A stretch of DNA of 6,853 nt from Bacteroidota bacterium. GTDB taxonomy: Bacteria; Bacteroidota; Bacteroidia; Bacteroidales; VadinHA17. The notes beneath the pieces are model-generated. The model searched no databases. It was not told the origin of the DNA and saw nothing but the letters and a program-made list of their open reading frames with translations. Every line of letters begins with the position of its first letter. The first letter of the stretch is position 1. Of the stretch, positions 1 to 6,136 are shown piece by piece. A program made the translations under genes and the position numbers. The stretch spans positions 1 through 6,853 of the forward strand of contig DUOU01000242.1 of the NCBI GenBank assembly GCA_012838685.1, given 5' to 3'.

Positions 1-490
1 ACTTGCTAAGCCGATTTTTGCCTTAAATTCGCAACTGTGTTTTCTTCTTTCTTTTTTCATCGGAAATCATTTTTTAAACAAAAATATTTCACCTTAACAG
101 ACTGTCCAAAAAAACGGGAGTATTATATCAATTTCTCGGACCGTTTCACATTTCATCCGTGCAGAACACAAAATGGATAAAGAAAGAATTGATGCTGTCA
201 GGGGGCTATTGAACGGTTAAAGTCATAATGATAATTTTACAACAATTTTTTTTCAAATGACACGATACCATGGCGCTAAGTTTCATTCGCACAGTGGAAT
301 ATTTCGGTTAAAGAGATTGTCTATATATTATGCGCGGTCAAAAAGTTACTGGATTATTGAGATTGTCGTAACAATCCGGCAATATCATTTTTATTTGGCC
401 CGGAACATGGGACTAACGCTTAGAATAGTTTGACCGGTTTGCTGAATGGTATATTTAACGGATTGCTTGGTGGATTTTTTTATAAATGTT
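1..490. other. Long leader / intergenic region without a convincing gene
   Basis: This AT-rich stretch precedes the polyphosphate gene pair. All six frames are broken by stops at short intervals. The longest plus-strand frame near its middle (98-220) has no ATG until 173, which would leave a 15-residue peptide. I find no clean match to the Bacteroidota promoter pattern (TTTG, 19 bases, TAnnTTTG). It does hold a hairpin at 355-384, two copies of GAGATTGTC (313-321 and 359-367) and an imperfect 14-base repeat (151-164 and 281-294). The promoter of the downstream pair probably lies here, but I cannot place it. Confidence 0.6.
355..392 (+). terminator. Hairpin followed by a T-rich stretch (terminator-like or leader hairpin)
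   Basis: GATTGT (361-366) and ACAATC (371-376) form a perfect 6-bp stem around the loop CGTA. An outer 5-bp stem pairs 355-359 with 380-384 across a small asymmetric internal loop (A360 against CGG 377-379). The sequence then runs into TCATTTTTATTT (385-396). This could end a transcript arriving from the left, or act as an attenuator or operator in the leader of the VTC gene about 100 bases downstream. The stem is AT-rich, so its strength is doubtful. Confidence 0.3.
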
Positions 491-1237
491 ATGAAAACGA
501 TCGGATTGGAAAACTTTGAGGAAATTTCTCTCGGACAGATGGAAAAAGTCAGGTTCATGAACCGGATCGACAAAAAATACTGTATGGGAAAAGAAGTTCT
601 ACCTGAATTATTTGAACGGGTAAGAGAGAATTATTATGTTTTATCCATCAACAATAATAGAGAGCAGACTTATAATAATATATATCTTGATGATGCCAAT
701 GATTTGATGTACACAGACCACGTCCGCGGTAAGCTTAACCGGTATAAGGTACGATTCCGAAATTATGAATTGTCGGGTATTTCATTTCTGGAAGTAAAAC
801 ATAAGATACCTTCAGGAAAAACTTATAAAAAAAGAATTGAATGTGGTGACAACAGGGAGTTTTCATCGGATCCGTTATCGGTTTTCCTGGACAACAATCT
901 CCCTGCGGGTTATAACGATCTTCGTCCTGTTCTTGTCAACAGGTTTACCAGGATAACCCTTATAAACAAAGAGTTTAATGAGAGGTGTACCATAGATATG
1001 GATATCGCATATGAAAAAGAGGGCAACATGGGAAAGTTGGACAATTTTGTGGTTGTTGAGGTCAAATCGGATCGCGACAACATAAAAACCCCGCTTGTAA
1101 AGGCTCTTCGCGAGATGCGTATCAGACCAAGAAGATTCAGCAAATACTGTTTCGGACGCACATGGATAGACAGTACCGTCAAAAGTAACGCGTACAGGCC
1201 AAAACTGAGGGAAATAATGAAACTTAATTGTAACTGA
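491..1237 (+). CDS. VTC-domain polyphosphate polymerase-like protein
   Basis: The 248-residue protein consists almost entirely of a VTC domain, the tunnel-shaped catalytic fold (triphosphate tunnel metalloenzyme superfamily) that in yeast Vtc4 makes polyphosphate from ATP. The family landmarks appear in order: R25/D27/K29/Y65 in the first strands, the basic strand KLNRYKVRFR (R84, K86, R88, R90), LEVKHK (E101, K103), KKR (113-115), NRFTR (R151, R154), ERCTIDMD (R165, D169), VEVKSD (E190, K192) and FSKY (K218). These basic residues and the E-x-K pair correspond to the phosphate- and metal-binding tunnel wall, so the enzyme looks intact. There is no signal peptide or membrane helix, implying a cytoplasmic location. 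I chose the ATG at 491 because an earlier in-frame ATG at 446 adds 15 mostly hydrophobic residues outside the domain; neither has a strong ribosome-binding site. The next gene begins one base after its stop, so the two are surely cotranscribed. Polymerase activity is inferred from the family; another polyanion or nucleotide substrate remains possible. Confidence 0.88.
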   Translation: MKTIGLENFEEISLGQMEKVRFMNRIDKKYCMGKEVLPELFERVRENYYVLSINNNREQTYNNIYLDDANDLMYTDHVRGKLNRYKVRFRNYELSGISFLEVKHKIPSGKTYKKRIECGDNREFSSDPLSVFLDNNLPAGYNDLRPVLVNRFTRITLINKEFNERCTIDMDIAYEKEGNMGKLDNFVVVEVKSDRDNIKTPLVKALREMRIRPRRFSKYCFGRTWIDSTVKSNAYRPKLREIMKLNCN

Positions 1238-1238
1238 A

Positions 1239-1985
1239 ATGATGGGAAATAATTTGATGTTGTTTTTCAATGGACTGGAAGAAACAGGTTCTTTCGCCCA
1301 AAATTTGGTCAGCACCGGCAATAATCCCGGAACAGGAATATTGAACCTGCTGATCAACCTGCTGATCACCGCCGCGATAATTTTCGTGATCCTCCAGTTT
1401 ATTTACGCGAGGAACAGCAAGCGAAAGGATTATTACTTCTCGTTTTTTGCGGTAGGTATCACGGTCTTTTTATTGTGTTATCTGCTCAATAACGTCAGGC
1501 TTGAGCTGGGGTTCGCTCTGGGGCTGTTCGCCATTTTCGGGATCCTAAGGTACCGCACCGGTGCTATTCCTATCAAAGAGATGACCTACCTGTTCGTGGT
1601 TATTGGGGTCGCCGTGATGAACGCACTGGCAAACGACGGTGCCGGAAAGATAGTGCTATATACAACCAATATGATATTTGTCGCATTTCTTTGGATACTC
1701 GAAAAATGGTTATGCCTGGAAAGCGAACAGGAGATATTCCTGGTATATGACAACACCGACAACATACATGGCGAGAACAATCAACAGTTAATAGAGAACC
1801 TAAGGGCCCGTACGGGAATAAATATCCACAGGTACAAGATTACCAAGGTTGATTACCTGAAGGATATTGTTGAACTTACAGCCTACTATTATGAGAACGA
1901 TAACAATAATTTGCTTCCAAAAGATCAGAATGAACAGCAACACGAAAAGCCTTCCGAAGACCCAGTTTCCTCTGTATTAAATTAA
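1239..1985 (+). CDS. DUF4956 family membrane protein, partner of the VTC protein
   Basis: This 248-residue integral membrane protein has about five hydrophobic helices (roughly 34-57, 66-84, 88-104, 114-132, 138-156). The segment LGFALGLFAIFGILRYRTG (90-108) and the following IKEMTYLF (112-119) are the signature I associate with DUF4956. After the helices, residues 161-222 form a soluble domain whose pattern (strand IFLVYD, helix at 181-191, two strands near 195-219) suggests a ferredoxin- or ACT-like fold. The last 25 residues are polar and probably disordered. Its ATG lies one base after the stop of the VTC gene (a second ATG follows at 1242), so translation is probably coupled. Genes of this family are commonly found beside VTC-domain genes in bacteria, suggesting a membrane anchor, channel or regulator for polyphosphate synthesis. 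Its molecular function is unknown to me, so the partner role is inference from context. Confidence 0.85.
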   Translation: MMGNNLMLFFNGLEETGSFAQNLVSTGNNPGTGILNLLINLLITAAIIFVILQFIYARNSKRKDYYFSFFAVGITVFLLCYLLNNVRLELGFALGLFAIFGILRYRTGAIPIKEMTYLFVVIGVAVMNALANDGAGKIVLYTTNMIFVAFLWILEKWLCLESEQEIFLVYDNTDNIHGENNQQLIENLRARTGINIHRYKITKVDYLKDIVELTAYYYENDNNNLLPKDQNEQQHEKPSEDPVSSVLN

Positions 1986-2055
1986 CCGTGCATCCTGGTT
2001 ACCCAAAACTCCTTAAAAGATGGATTTTGCTTGTGTCGGTTGGTCACAAAAACAT

Positions 2056-2076
2056 AAAAAAACAGGCGTGGTGCTG
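2056..2076 (-). terminator. Possible weak terminator downstream of gnd
   Basis: Reading on the minus strand, about 22 bases after the gnd stop, a short bulged stem (CAGC against GCCTG, loop ACCAC) is followed directly by seven T residues. The stem is only four base pairs, so this is a weak candidate. It sits in the 112-base gap between the convergent DUF4956 and gnd genes, where both transcripts must end. Confidence 0.25.
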
Positions 2077-2097
2077 ATTATTACAACAATACAGATC

Positions 2098-3567
2098 TTA
2101 AACCTCATAGATGGTTGAAGGGGTTGGACCTCCTTTTCCGGCCCAGTTGGTATGAAAAAACAGCCCTCTGGGCTTATCTGTTCTTTCATACGTATGCGCG
2201 CCGAAATAATCGCGTTGGGCCTGCAATAAATTGGCGGGGAGTTTTTCGCTACGATATGCGTCATAAAAACTCAGTGCCGAGGAGATAACCGGTATTGGTA
2301 TGCCGTTCAACGCGGCAATTGCCGCAACATTCCTCAACCCTTTTTGCGCTTTATCAATTTTTTCCTTAAAAAAAGGATCCAACAATAAATTGGTGATAGC
2401 GGGATTTTTCTCGTAAGCTTCCCTGATCTTATCGAGAAAAACCGACCTGATAATACATCCTCCCCTCCACATCAAGGCTATACCCCCATAATTTAATTCC
2501 CAATTATACTCCTTGGCGGCCATTTTTATCAGCGTATATCCCTGGGCATAGGATATTATCTTGGATGCGTACACCGCATCCCTAAGATCATTGATGAATT
2601 CCGGTAAATTACCGGAAAATCGCGGCGTTGGCCCTTTCAGTATTTTAGAGGCTTCTACCCTCTCTTCTTTTAGCGCCGAAAGAGATCTGGCGAATACCGC
2701 TTCCCCGGTTAAAGTCAACGGAACTCCTATTTCCATTGCGGTTATGGCGGCCCATTTACCGGTACCTTTTTGTCCCGCCGTATCAAGTATTTTATCCAGC
2801 AACGGGGCACCTTCATCATCTTTCGTGGCCAAAATATCGGCCGTTATCTCTATAAGATAACTTTTTAGCTCACCCTCGTTCCACTCCCTGAAAACATCGC
2901 TCATCCTGTCAGCCGACATAGACAACAAATCCCTCATAATATGGTATGCTTCCGATATCAACTGCATATCACCGTACTCAATGCCATTATGGACCATTTT
3001 GACGAAATGTCCGGCACCATCTTCTCCCACCCAATCGCAGCAGGGCCTGTTGTCATCAACCTTTGCGGCAATAGATTGTAATATTGGCCTTACTAACCGC
3101 CATGCCTCGCTTGATCCTCCGGGCATTATGGAAGGACCAAGCAACGCCCCCTCCTCTCCTCCTGATATTCCGGTACCTATAAACAACATGCCCTGTTTTT
3201 CAACCTCTTTAACTCTCCTGATAGTATCCAGAAAATGTGAGTTTCCCCCATCAATTATTACATCCCCTTTATCCATCAGAGGAAGTAATTGCCCGATTAT
3301 TTCGTCCACAGGTTTTCCAGCTTTGACCATAATCATTATTTTTCTGGGCATTCTGATGGTTTTTACGAATGATTCCAAATCACTTGAGCCGATAAATTTC
3401 CCGTTCTTGCCCCTCCCATTGATAAACCTGTCAACAACTCCCTCTTCAACCCCTGGTACGGTGCGGTTAAAAACCGATACCCGAAAACCTTTGCTTTCCA
3501 TGTTGAGCGCCAGGTTTTCCCCCATCACGGCCAATCCAATAATACCGATATCCGATAGTTTTTCCAT
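2098..3567 (-). CDS. gnd: 6-phosphogluconate dehydrogenase, decarboxylating
   Basis: This cytoplasmic enzyme converts 6-phosphogluconate to ribulose 5-phosphate and CO2 with reduction of NADP(+), in the oxidative pentose phosphate pathway. The 489-residue product is full length (the family is usually about 470-490). It shows the Rossmann motif GIIGLAVMG (8-16), NRT (34-36) where the 2'-phosphate of NADP is usually recognised, GGNS (107-110), SGGEEGA (135-141), and the catalytic segment HFVKMVHNGIEY with general base K190 and acid E197. GQKGTGKW (265-272) and the tail residues R452 and H458 complete the substrate site, the latter two normally entering the neighbouring subunit of the dimer. I chose the ATG at 3567, preceded by GGAAAA, over an in-frame TTG at 3585 that adds six residues. 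The tail after HTNW, with PTPSTIYEV at the C-terminus, departs from the common ending but lies beyond the catalytic residues. It is 85 bases downstream of a membrane protein gene and is probably transcribed separately or by read-through. Confidence 0.97.
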   Translation of the reverse strand: MEKLSDIGIIGLAVMGENLALNMESKGFRVSVFNRTVPGVEEGVVDRFINGRGKNGKFIGSSDLESFVKTIRMPRKIMIMVKAGKPVDEIIGQLLPLMDKGDVIIDGGNSHFLDTIRRVKEVEKQGMLFIGTGISGGEEGALLGPSIMPGGSSEAWRLVRPILQSIAAKVDDNRPCCDWVGEDGAGHFVKMVHNGIEYGDMQLISEAYHIMRDLLSMSADRMSDVFREWNEGELKSYLIEITADILATKDDEGAPLLDKILDTAGQKGTGKWAAITAMEIGVPLTLTGEAVFARSLSALKEERVEASKILKGPTPRFSGNLPEFINDLRDAVYASKIISYAQGYTLIKMAAKEYNWELNYGGIALMWRGGCIIRSVFLDKIREAYEKNPAITNLLLDPFFKEKIDKAQKGLRNVAAIAALNGIPIPVISSALSFYDAYRSEKLPANLLQAQRDYFGAHTYERTDKPRGLFFHTNWAGKGGPTPSTIYEV

Positions 3568-3619
3568 GTTTTCCAAAATTTTCAAATATTACTATTTCTT
3601 TTGCTGCCTGAAAATATTT

Positions 3620-3643
3620 AAATCGTTGGTCGGCCAACCCTTT
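3620..3643 (-). terminator. Inverted repeat between the DUF4153-like gene and gnd
   Basis: GTTGG (3625-3629) and CCAAC (3634-3638) form a perfect 5-bp GC-containing stem around a four-base loop. Three further A-T pairs (3620-3622 with 3641-3643) lie beyond a two-base internal loop. On the minus strand it starts about 10 bases after the stop of the membrane protein gene and is followed by the AT-rich ATTTAAATATTTTC. It may terminate the upstream transcript or act as an operator in front of gnd. There is no long uninterrupted T tract, so termination is uncertain. Confidence 0.35.
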
Positions 3644-3652
3644 CCTATTAAA

Positions 3653-4912
3653 TTATCGCATTCCAAAAATCAATGGAAAACAAAAAACCACGAACAACAC
3701 CCAGATCAGATAAACAGGAAGGTATTTCGCTATGGAAAACTCTATTCTACCTATATCTGCTTTTCTGAAATTTACTTTGTACAGCTCCAGAATCAGCCAT
3801 AAAAGATTCCCGAACAACAAAATATTGGAGCCCAGTACCGCCAACCTGTTGGGAGTTACTCCATAAGCGCCGAGGCGATAAAAAATAGCCGATAAAGCTA
3901 TGCCGTCAATAACGATTGTTAAAATCGATAAAACAAAGAGTACCGCGGTGTTGAACCTGCTTGTCGGGTTAATGAACGTCTCCGATACAGAAAAGAGTAT
4001 GACCGCCATTACCCCCAACAACATCAAATTAAAAATCAACAGGAACTCGCGATCTTCGAACAGGTTTTTCCCGGAAAAAGCCAGCGCTACAAGGAATACA
4101 AGCGCGGCGACCAGTACAAGGGGACTGAATATGTTCGCTATTACCGGAGCGACTTTATTGGCGAGCGACCGATAATTTCTTACAATAAAGGTGGCGACAA
4201 TAGGAATGGAGACAACCCCGATCAATGCGATGTTTTCCATATATATCTCCTCGATGTTGATTCCTATCGTATCAAAAAGTGTGATCAAAATACCGCTCAA
4301 TATCACGCCAGCTATCGCCATTATCGCCATAAGAACAGCCAGATCACCGTTATATCTTATATATTCAACTCTTTTGAAGAGATTTTTCAGATCAAAATCG
4401 ATATAAACCATCCCGAAAAACGCCCACATAAGAATTGGTAGATGGATATAAACAAGGTTTAATGTGTCGCTCCCGTTCGTGGCGGGGAGTATGTTGGCGT
4501 AGATAGCCATAATTGCCATGATGGCCGCGGTACAGGCAACTTTTTTATAGTCGTGGTCCCTCCTGGTCAGGGTCACGTAAAGAATGAGCCCTCCGAAAAC
4601 AATCAGTCCGGTATTTCTGAAGTAAAAGAACTCCTCCGGAAAATTGAAGATTGCCGGCATTTTTATCAGGAAACCCGTAACCAAACACGTGACTATCATT
4701 TTGATTATATCCGCAAAAAACAGCTTCTTAGAGGAAGAAACAGGTTTTTCGTGTTCCAATCGGATTTTCCAGAATCTTATCAATTCTGTCTCTTCTATGT
4801 CAGTATAAATCTCTTCAAAAGCCGTGGCGAACCCCCTTTCGTCGGTTTGGAACAGCTTTTCCAAAGCTTCGGGATTATCGATGTTTTTTTTTATTTCCTC
4901 CTTCATGGCCAT
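3653..4912 (-). CDS. Polytopic membrane protein, DUF4153-like
   Basis: This 419-residue protein has a soluble, charged, helical N-terminal module (about residues 1-62) followed by about eleven hydrophobic segments (near 65-85, 101-117, 124-142, 153-171, 190-213, 227-245, 259-279, 289-309, 322-344, 357-379, 396-415). The segment ALSAIFYRLGAYGVTPNRLA (339-358) is the best family signature: Y-R-x-x-x-Y-G-x-T-x-N-R before a hydrophobic helix is characteristic of DUF4153 proteins. The N-terminal module, with NPEALEKLF and FATAFEEIY, resembles that of other Bacteroidota inner-membrane proteins as I recall them. The chosen ATG at 4912 is followed by another at 4906; neither has a clear ribosome-binding site, and the difference is two residues. 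No catalytic motif is evident and no substrate can be named. The gene stands between two hairpins, suggesting its own transcript. The family assignment rests mainly on one motif and on topology. Confidence 0.72.
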   Translation of the reverse strand: MAMKEEIKKNIDNPEALEKLFQTDERGFATAFEEIYTDIEETELIRFWKIRLEHEKPVSSSKKLFFADIIKMIVTCLVTGFLIKMPAIFNFPEEFFYFRNTGLIVFGGLILYVTLTRRDHDYKKVACTAAIMAIMAIYANILPATNGSDTLNLVYIHLPILMWAFFGMVYIDFDLKNLFKRVEYIRYNGDLAVLMAIMAIAGVILSGILITLFDTIGINIEEIYMENIALIGVVSIPIVATFIVRNYRSLANKVAPVIANIFSPLVLVAALVFLVALAFSGKNLFEDREFLLIFNLMLLGVMAVILFSVSETFINPTSRFNTAVLFVLSILTIVIDGIALSAIFYRLGAYGVTPNRLAVLGSNILLFGNLLWLILELYKVNFRKADIGRIEFSIAKYLPVYLIWVLFVVFCFPLIFGMR

Positions 4913-5140
4913 ATATGTGTTGAAATCTTTGTTCTTTAATCAGGTTCTCCCATGATTTAAGATACTGACGGAACATTTTGCGACTTTTTTAAAAATAATC
5001 TTCCCGGACTGACCCGGAAACCTCCGTCATAAACAGATATAAATCGGTTGTCTTTAAGTATCCTTATGGCGGCAGTGCTTCCAACTCCCGGTCAATCAAA
5101 AAATCCAACCTTATTTATGGGCGCGGAAACATGTTTTTAT
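4913..5140. other. Intergenic region upstream of the DUF4153-like gene
   Basis: These 228 bases separate two minus-strand genes. They hold a terminator-like hairpin (4991-5019) near the middle, and should also carry the promoter of the membrane protein gene. I see no clean TAnnTTTG promoter element and no open frame with coding character. Confidence 0.5.
4991..5019 (-). terminator. Terminator-like hairpin downstream of the TIM-barrel gene
   Basis: On the minus strand TTCCGG and CCGGGAA pair as six mostly GC base pairs with one bulged base around a GTCAGT loop, followed by GATTATTTTT. This stem-then-T-rich arrangement fits a rho-independent terminator for the SDR/TIM-barrel transcript, although it lies about 120 bases after the stop codon. 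It could instead be a leader structure of the following membrane protein gene. Confidence 0.45.
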
Positions 5141-6115
5141 TTACAGCCCGGCAATGGATTTTGTCAAAACATTCAGGGTTTTTTCGTATCCCGTTTTCAA
5201 TAAAGTCTTGACATCCATTGTATCCCAATAACTTTGATTAAACAGCTCTATTGAAAATGCTCCCCGAAATCCGGCATTATACAGCCGCGGTACAAGTATA
5301 TTGAACGGACATATCCCATCACCGGGAAATACCCTGTCGGCATCTTTTAACTGCTCTCTTGGCGGAGTATCCGGAAAATCGTTTATATGAAATACCGGCA
5401 TTTTACTGAAATTCAATATATCGAGCGTTTCCCATGAGTTGCCTCCCCTGTAGAGATGGTAAAAGTCAAGTAACATAGAAGCTTTTGGATGGCCGGTAGC
5501 GATAACTATCCAGGCCTCATCCGCGAGATTGCTCAAAGCGGCATGCCCCCATAACTCCAAAATAGGAACTACTTCGGTAAGATCGGACAGTTCAAGGATA
5601 GTTCTGTAACGAACGGCATAATCATCGAGCATTGTCCTGTCGAGCGCCCTCACACCCTGTACGGGCGCGGCTATATATTTTCCCCCTATCTCCGATACCA
5701 CCTTCATCTCCCTTTCAAGCTGCTCAAGACCCCTGGCCCGCGCCTCAAGATCCTCGGTAAACCATGGAGCGAAACCGATCATATTCTCCAGAACAAGATT
5801 TTTTTCTTTCAATCTCGAAGCTAAAGAGCTGGTCGTTCCACCACTGTTCAAATATGCGTTGACATCACTTACCCAAAGTTCTATTCCGTCATATCCGGCT
5901 TCCGCAACGGCATCTATTTGCTGTTCAACTGTCAGATTATAAGCTCTTATGGTTGAAGTGTTCAGGCTGATCCTAAAAGGAAGAGTGGAAGGGATGTTTT
6001 TTGTGGTTCTATTTGATCCTGACTCTGCTATGAATCCATAACCACCCACCATACCGAGGAGAGCGAGGCCGCCGCTTCCCAAAAACTGTCTCCTGGATAA
6101 ATTTCTTTTTGTCAT
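5141..6115 (-). CDS. Tat-signal sugar phosphate isomerase/epimerase-like TIM-barrel protein
   Basis: This 324-residue protein belongs to the xylose-isomerase-like TIM-barrel / AP-endonuclease 2 superfamily, which includes sugar epimerases, inosose dehydratase and hydroxypyruvate isomerase. The N-terminus carries a twin-arginine signal: SRRQFLG (7-13) followed by a glycine-rich hydrophobic stretch to about residue 30, with no lipobox cysteine, predicting folded export. The barrel runs from about residue 47 (FRISLNTSTI), through AEAGYDGIELW (71-81), to the end. The expected metal ligands are visible: E187 in ILELWG, D217 and H220 in LLDFYH, H243 and D246 in FHINDFP, and E290 in FSIELFN. FPGDG (263-267) is the usual loop before the last strands. 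The active site therefore appears complete for a divalent-metal isomerase, epimerase or dehydratase; the substrate cannot be read from sequence. The ATG at 6115 is fixed by the signal peptide. It follows the SDR gene by 21 bases, indicating an operon for sugar or polyol conversion. Confidence 0.9.
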   Translation of the reverse strand: MTKRNLSRRQFLGSGGLALLGMVGGYGFIAESGSNRTTKNIPSTLPFRISLNTSTIRAYNLTVEQQIDAVAEAGYDGIELWVSDVNAYLNSGGTTSSLASRLKEKNLVLENMIGFAPWFTEDLEARARGLEQLEREMKVVSEIGGKYIAAPVQGVRALDRTMLDDYAVRYRTILELSDLTEVVPILELWGHAALSNLADEAWIVIATGHPKASMLLDFYHLYRGGNSWETLDILNFSKMPVFHINDFPDTPPREQLKDADRVFPGDGICPFNILVPRLYNAGFRGAFSIELFNQSYWDTMDVKTLLKTGYEKTLNVLTKSIAGL

Positions 6116-6136
6116 GATTATCGGAGCTTTTTCAAA

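Noticed and set aside
98..220. A short plus-strand frame of about 40 codons in the leader, ending MDKERIDAVRGLLNG.
   Set aside because: There is no start codon before 173, the ATG-initiated part is only 15 residues, and no ribosome-binding site or recognisable homology was seen. It could be a decayed gene end but cannot be supported.
424..433. TAGTTTG near 427-433 as a Bacteroidota -7 promoter element.
   Set aside because: It has one base instead of two between TA and TTTG, and no TTTG at the right distance upstream, so it fails the consensus.
446..490. Upstream in-frame ATG of the VTC gene at 446, adding 15 residues (MVYLTDCLVDFFINV).
   Set aside because: The extra residues are mostly hydrophobic, lie outside the VTC domain and have no ribosome-binding site before them. 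The ATG at 491 gives a domain-sized protein. It is not excluded.
875..1369. A 164-codon minus-strand open frame across the VTC/DUF4956 junction.
   Set aside because: It overlaps two well-supported genes on the opposite strand and shows no family motif.
2031..2050. TTGTG...CACAA inverted repeat in the convergent intergenic region as a terminator.
   Set aside because: The stem is only five AT-rich pairs with a nine-base loop, and it is not followed by a T tract on either strand.
3568..3585. TTG start for gnd at 3585, six codons upstream.
   Set aside because: The ATG at 3567 is a stronger start codon, has GGAAAA just upstream and begins a few residues before the Rossmann strand, as in the family.
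2981..3802. A 273-codon open frame on the plus strand opposite gnd and the end of the DUF4153-like gene.
   Set aside because: It is antisense to the highly conserved gnd coding sequence and its translation is low-complexity, rich in P, S, I and L, with no recognisable domain. It is a shadow frame.
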